Origin: DATDRS01 sp035291605
Lineage (GTDB): Bacteria > Chloroflexota > Anaerolineae > Anaerolineales > UBA6663
Reading direction: 5' to 3'
Assembly (NCBI GenBank): GCA_035291605.1
Contig: DATDRS010000435.1
Span: 1-6,883 of the forward strand
Length of the DNA stretch: 6,883 bases
The notes beneath the pieces are model-generated. The model did no database searches and was not told where the DNA came from. It saw only the letters and a list, made by a program, of their open reading frames with translations. Both the position numbers and the translations under genes were made by a program. Positions 6,566 through 6,883 of this stretch are shown in pieces (position 1 is the stretch's first letter; each line of letters opens with the position of its first letter).

Positions 6566-6883
6566 TCACACCGCTAGAGTGGAAACGGCGATATCGTCGG
6601 CCCGGATGGCGCGCCCGAGCGCATTCCACACGCGCACAACGACTGGTGACCCTGGGAACAGGTCGAGGTAATTATCGGAATAGCGCATGCCGTCAAGCGG
6701 GCATCCCAGCTTGACAAAGTACACGAACTGATTGCTGGACAACTCAACCTCAATCTCGCGATCCGAGATCGACCGCTTCTCGACCGCAAAGTCCGGTGTT
6801 GGCCGGCGCAGGTCTTTGATCTCCATCAGGAACAGGCGGTTCGAGGGGAAGCCGCGGCGCGCGGAATGCACGTACAGGTAAGT
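6566..6883 (-). CDS. C-terminal end of a GH2 beta-mannosidase-type glycosidase, 5'-truncated by window edge
   Basis: On the minus strand the frame is open from the window edge (6883) to the stop at 6568-6566, giving the last 105 residues of a larger protein. A GTG at 6871-6869 lies inside continuous sequence (TYLYVHSARRGFPSNRLF) and is not the start. The fragment reads like the terminal immunoglobulin-like domain of GH2 enzymes of the beta-mannosidase group: NRLFLMEIKDLRRP, then VEKRSISDREIEVELSSNQ, then FVYFVKLGCPLDG, then SDNYLDLFPGSPVVVRV (SDNY at 69-72 of the fragment). The S-DNY-DL-PG string is a hallmark of that domain. No catalytic residue lies in the window, so the activity (beta-mannosidase or another GH2 type) is uncertain. 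The gene converges on the fucosidase gene, so it belongs to a separate transcript of what may be the same glycan-degradation locus. Confidence 0.75.
   Translation of the reverse strand, partial: TYLYVHSARRGFPSNRLFLMEIKDLRRPTPDFAVEKRSISDREIEVELSSNQFVYFVKLGCPLDGMRYSDNYLDLFPGSPVVVRVWNALGRAIRADDIAVSTLAV

Overview
The window is GC-rich bacterial DNA carrying an accessory carbohydrate-utilisation locus. The proteins resemble those of environmental, plant-polysaccharide- or glycan-degrading bacteria. The GC content and gene mix would fit Chloroflexota, Armatimonadota or Planctomycetota, but nothing here fixes the phylum. No RNA gene, mobile element, CRISPR array or transporter is visible.

Layout, left to right. 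(1) Bases 1-1503 (+) hold the C-terminal 500 residues of a GH127-type (DUF1680) cysteine/zinc beta-L-arabinofuranosidase, whose start lies off the left edge. (2) Bases 1504-2193 hold no intact gene. They carry gene debris: a short piece resembling the C-terminus of a Gfo/Idh/MocA oxidoreductase (frame 3), then a piece resembling the C-terminus of a GH2-like glycosidase (frame 1 passing into frame 3). The second piece has an in-frame TAG and an apparent one-base frameshift. (3) Bases 2194-3492 (+) encode MelA, a GH4 NAD+/Mn2+-dependent alpha-galactosidase. (4) Bases 3534-4988 (+) encode a DUF1537 / four-carbon acid sugar kinase family protein. (5) Bases 5026-6507 (+) encode a GH29 alpha-L-fucosidase. 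(6) Bases 6566-6883 (-) hold the last 105 residues of what looks like a GH2 beta-mannosidase-type enzyme, convergent with the fucosidase and cut by the right edge.

melA, the kinase gene and the fucosidase gene are co-directional with gaps of about 40 bases, so they are probably one transcription unit. None of the three has a signal peptide. Together with the NAD+ requirement of GH4 enzymes, this points to cytoplasmic cleavage of imported oligosaccharides carrying alpha-galactosyl, alpha-fucosyl, beta-arabinofuranosyl and possibly beta-mannosyl groups. The kinase would act on a sugar acid released or formed in the same pathway, but its substrate cannot be read from the sequence. The most notable points are the decayed genes just upstream of melA and the DUF1537 kinase lying between two glycosidases without its usual partners. 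I found no clear evidence of a wholly new type of system.
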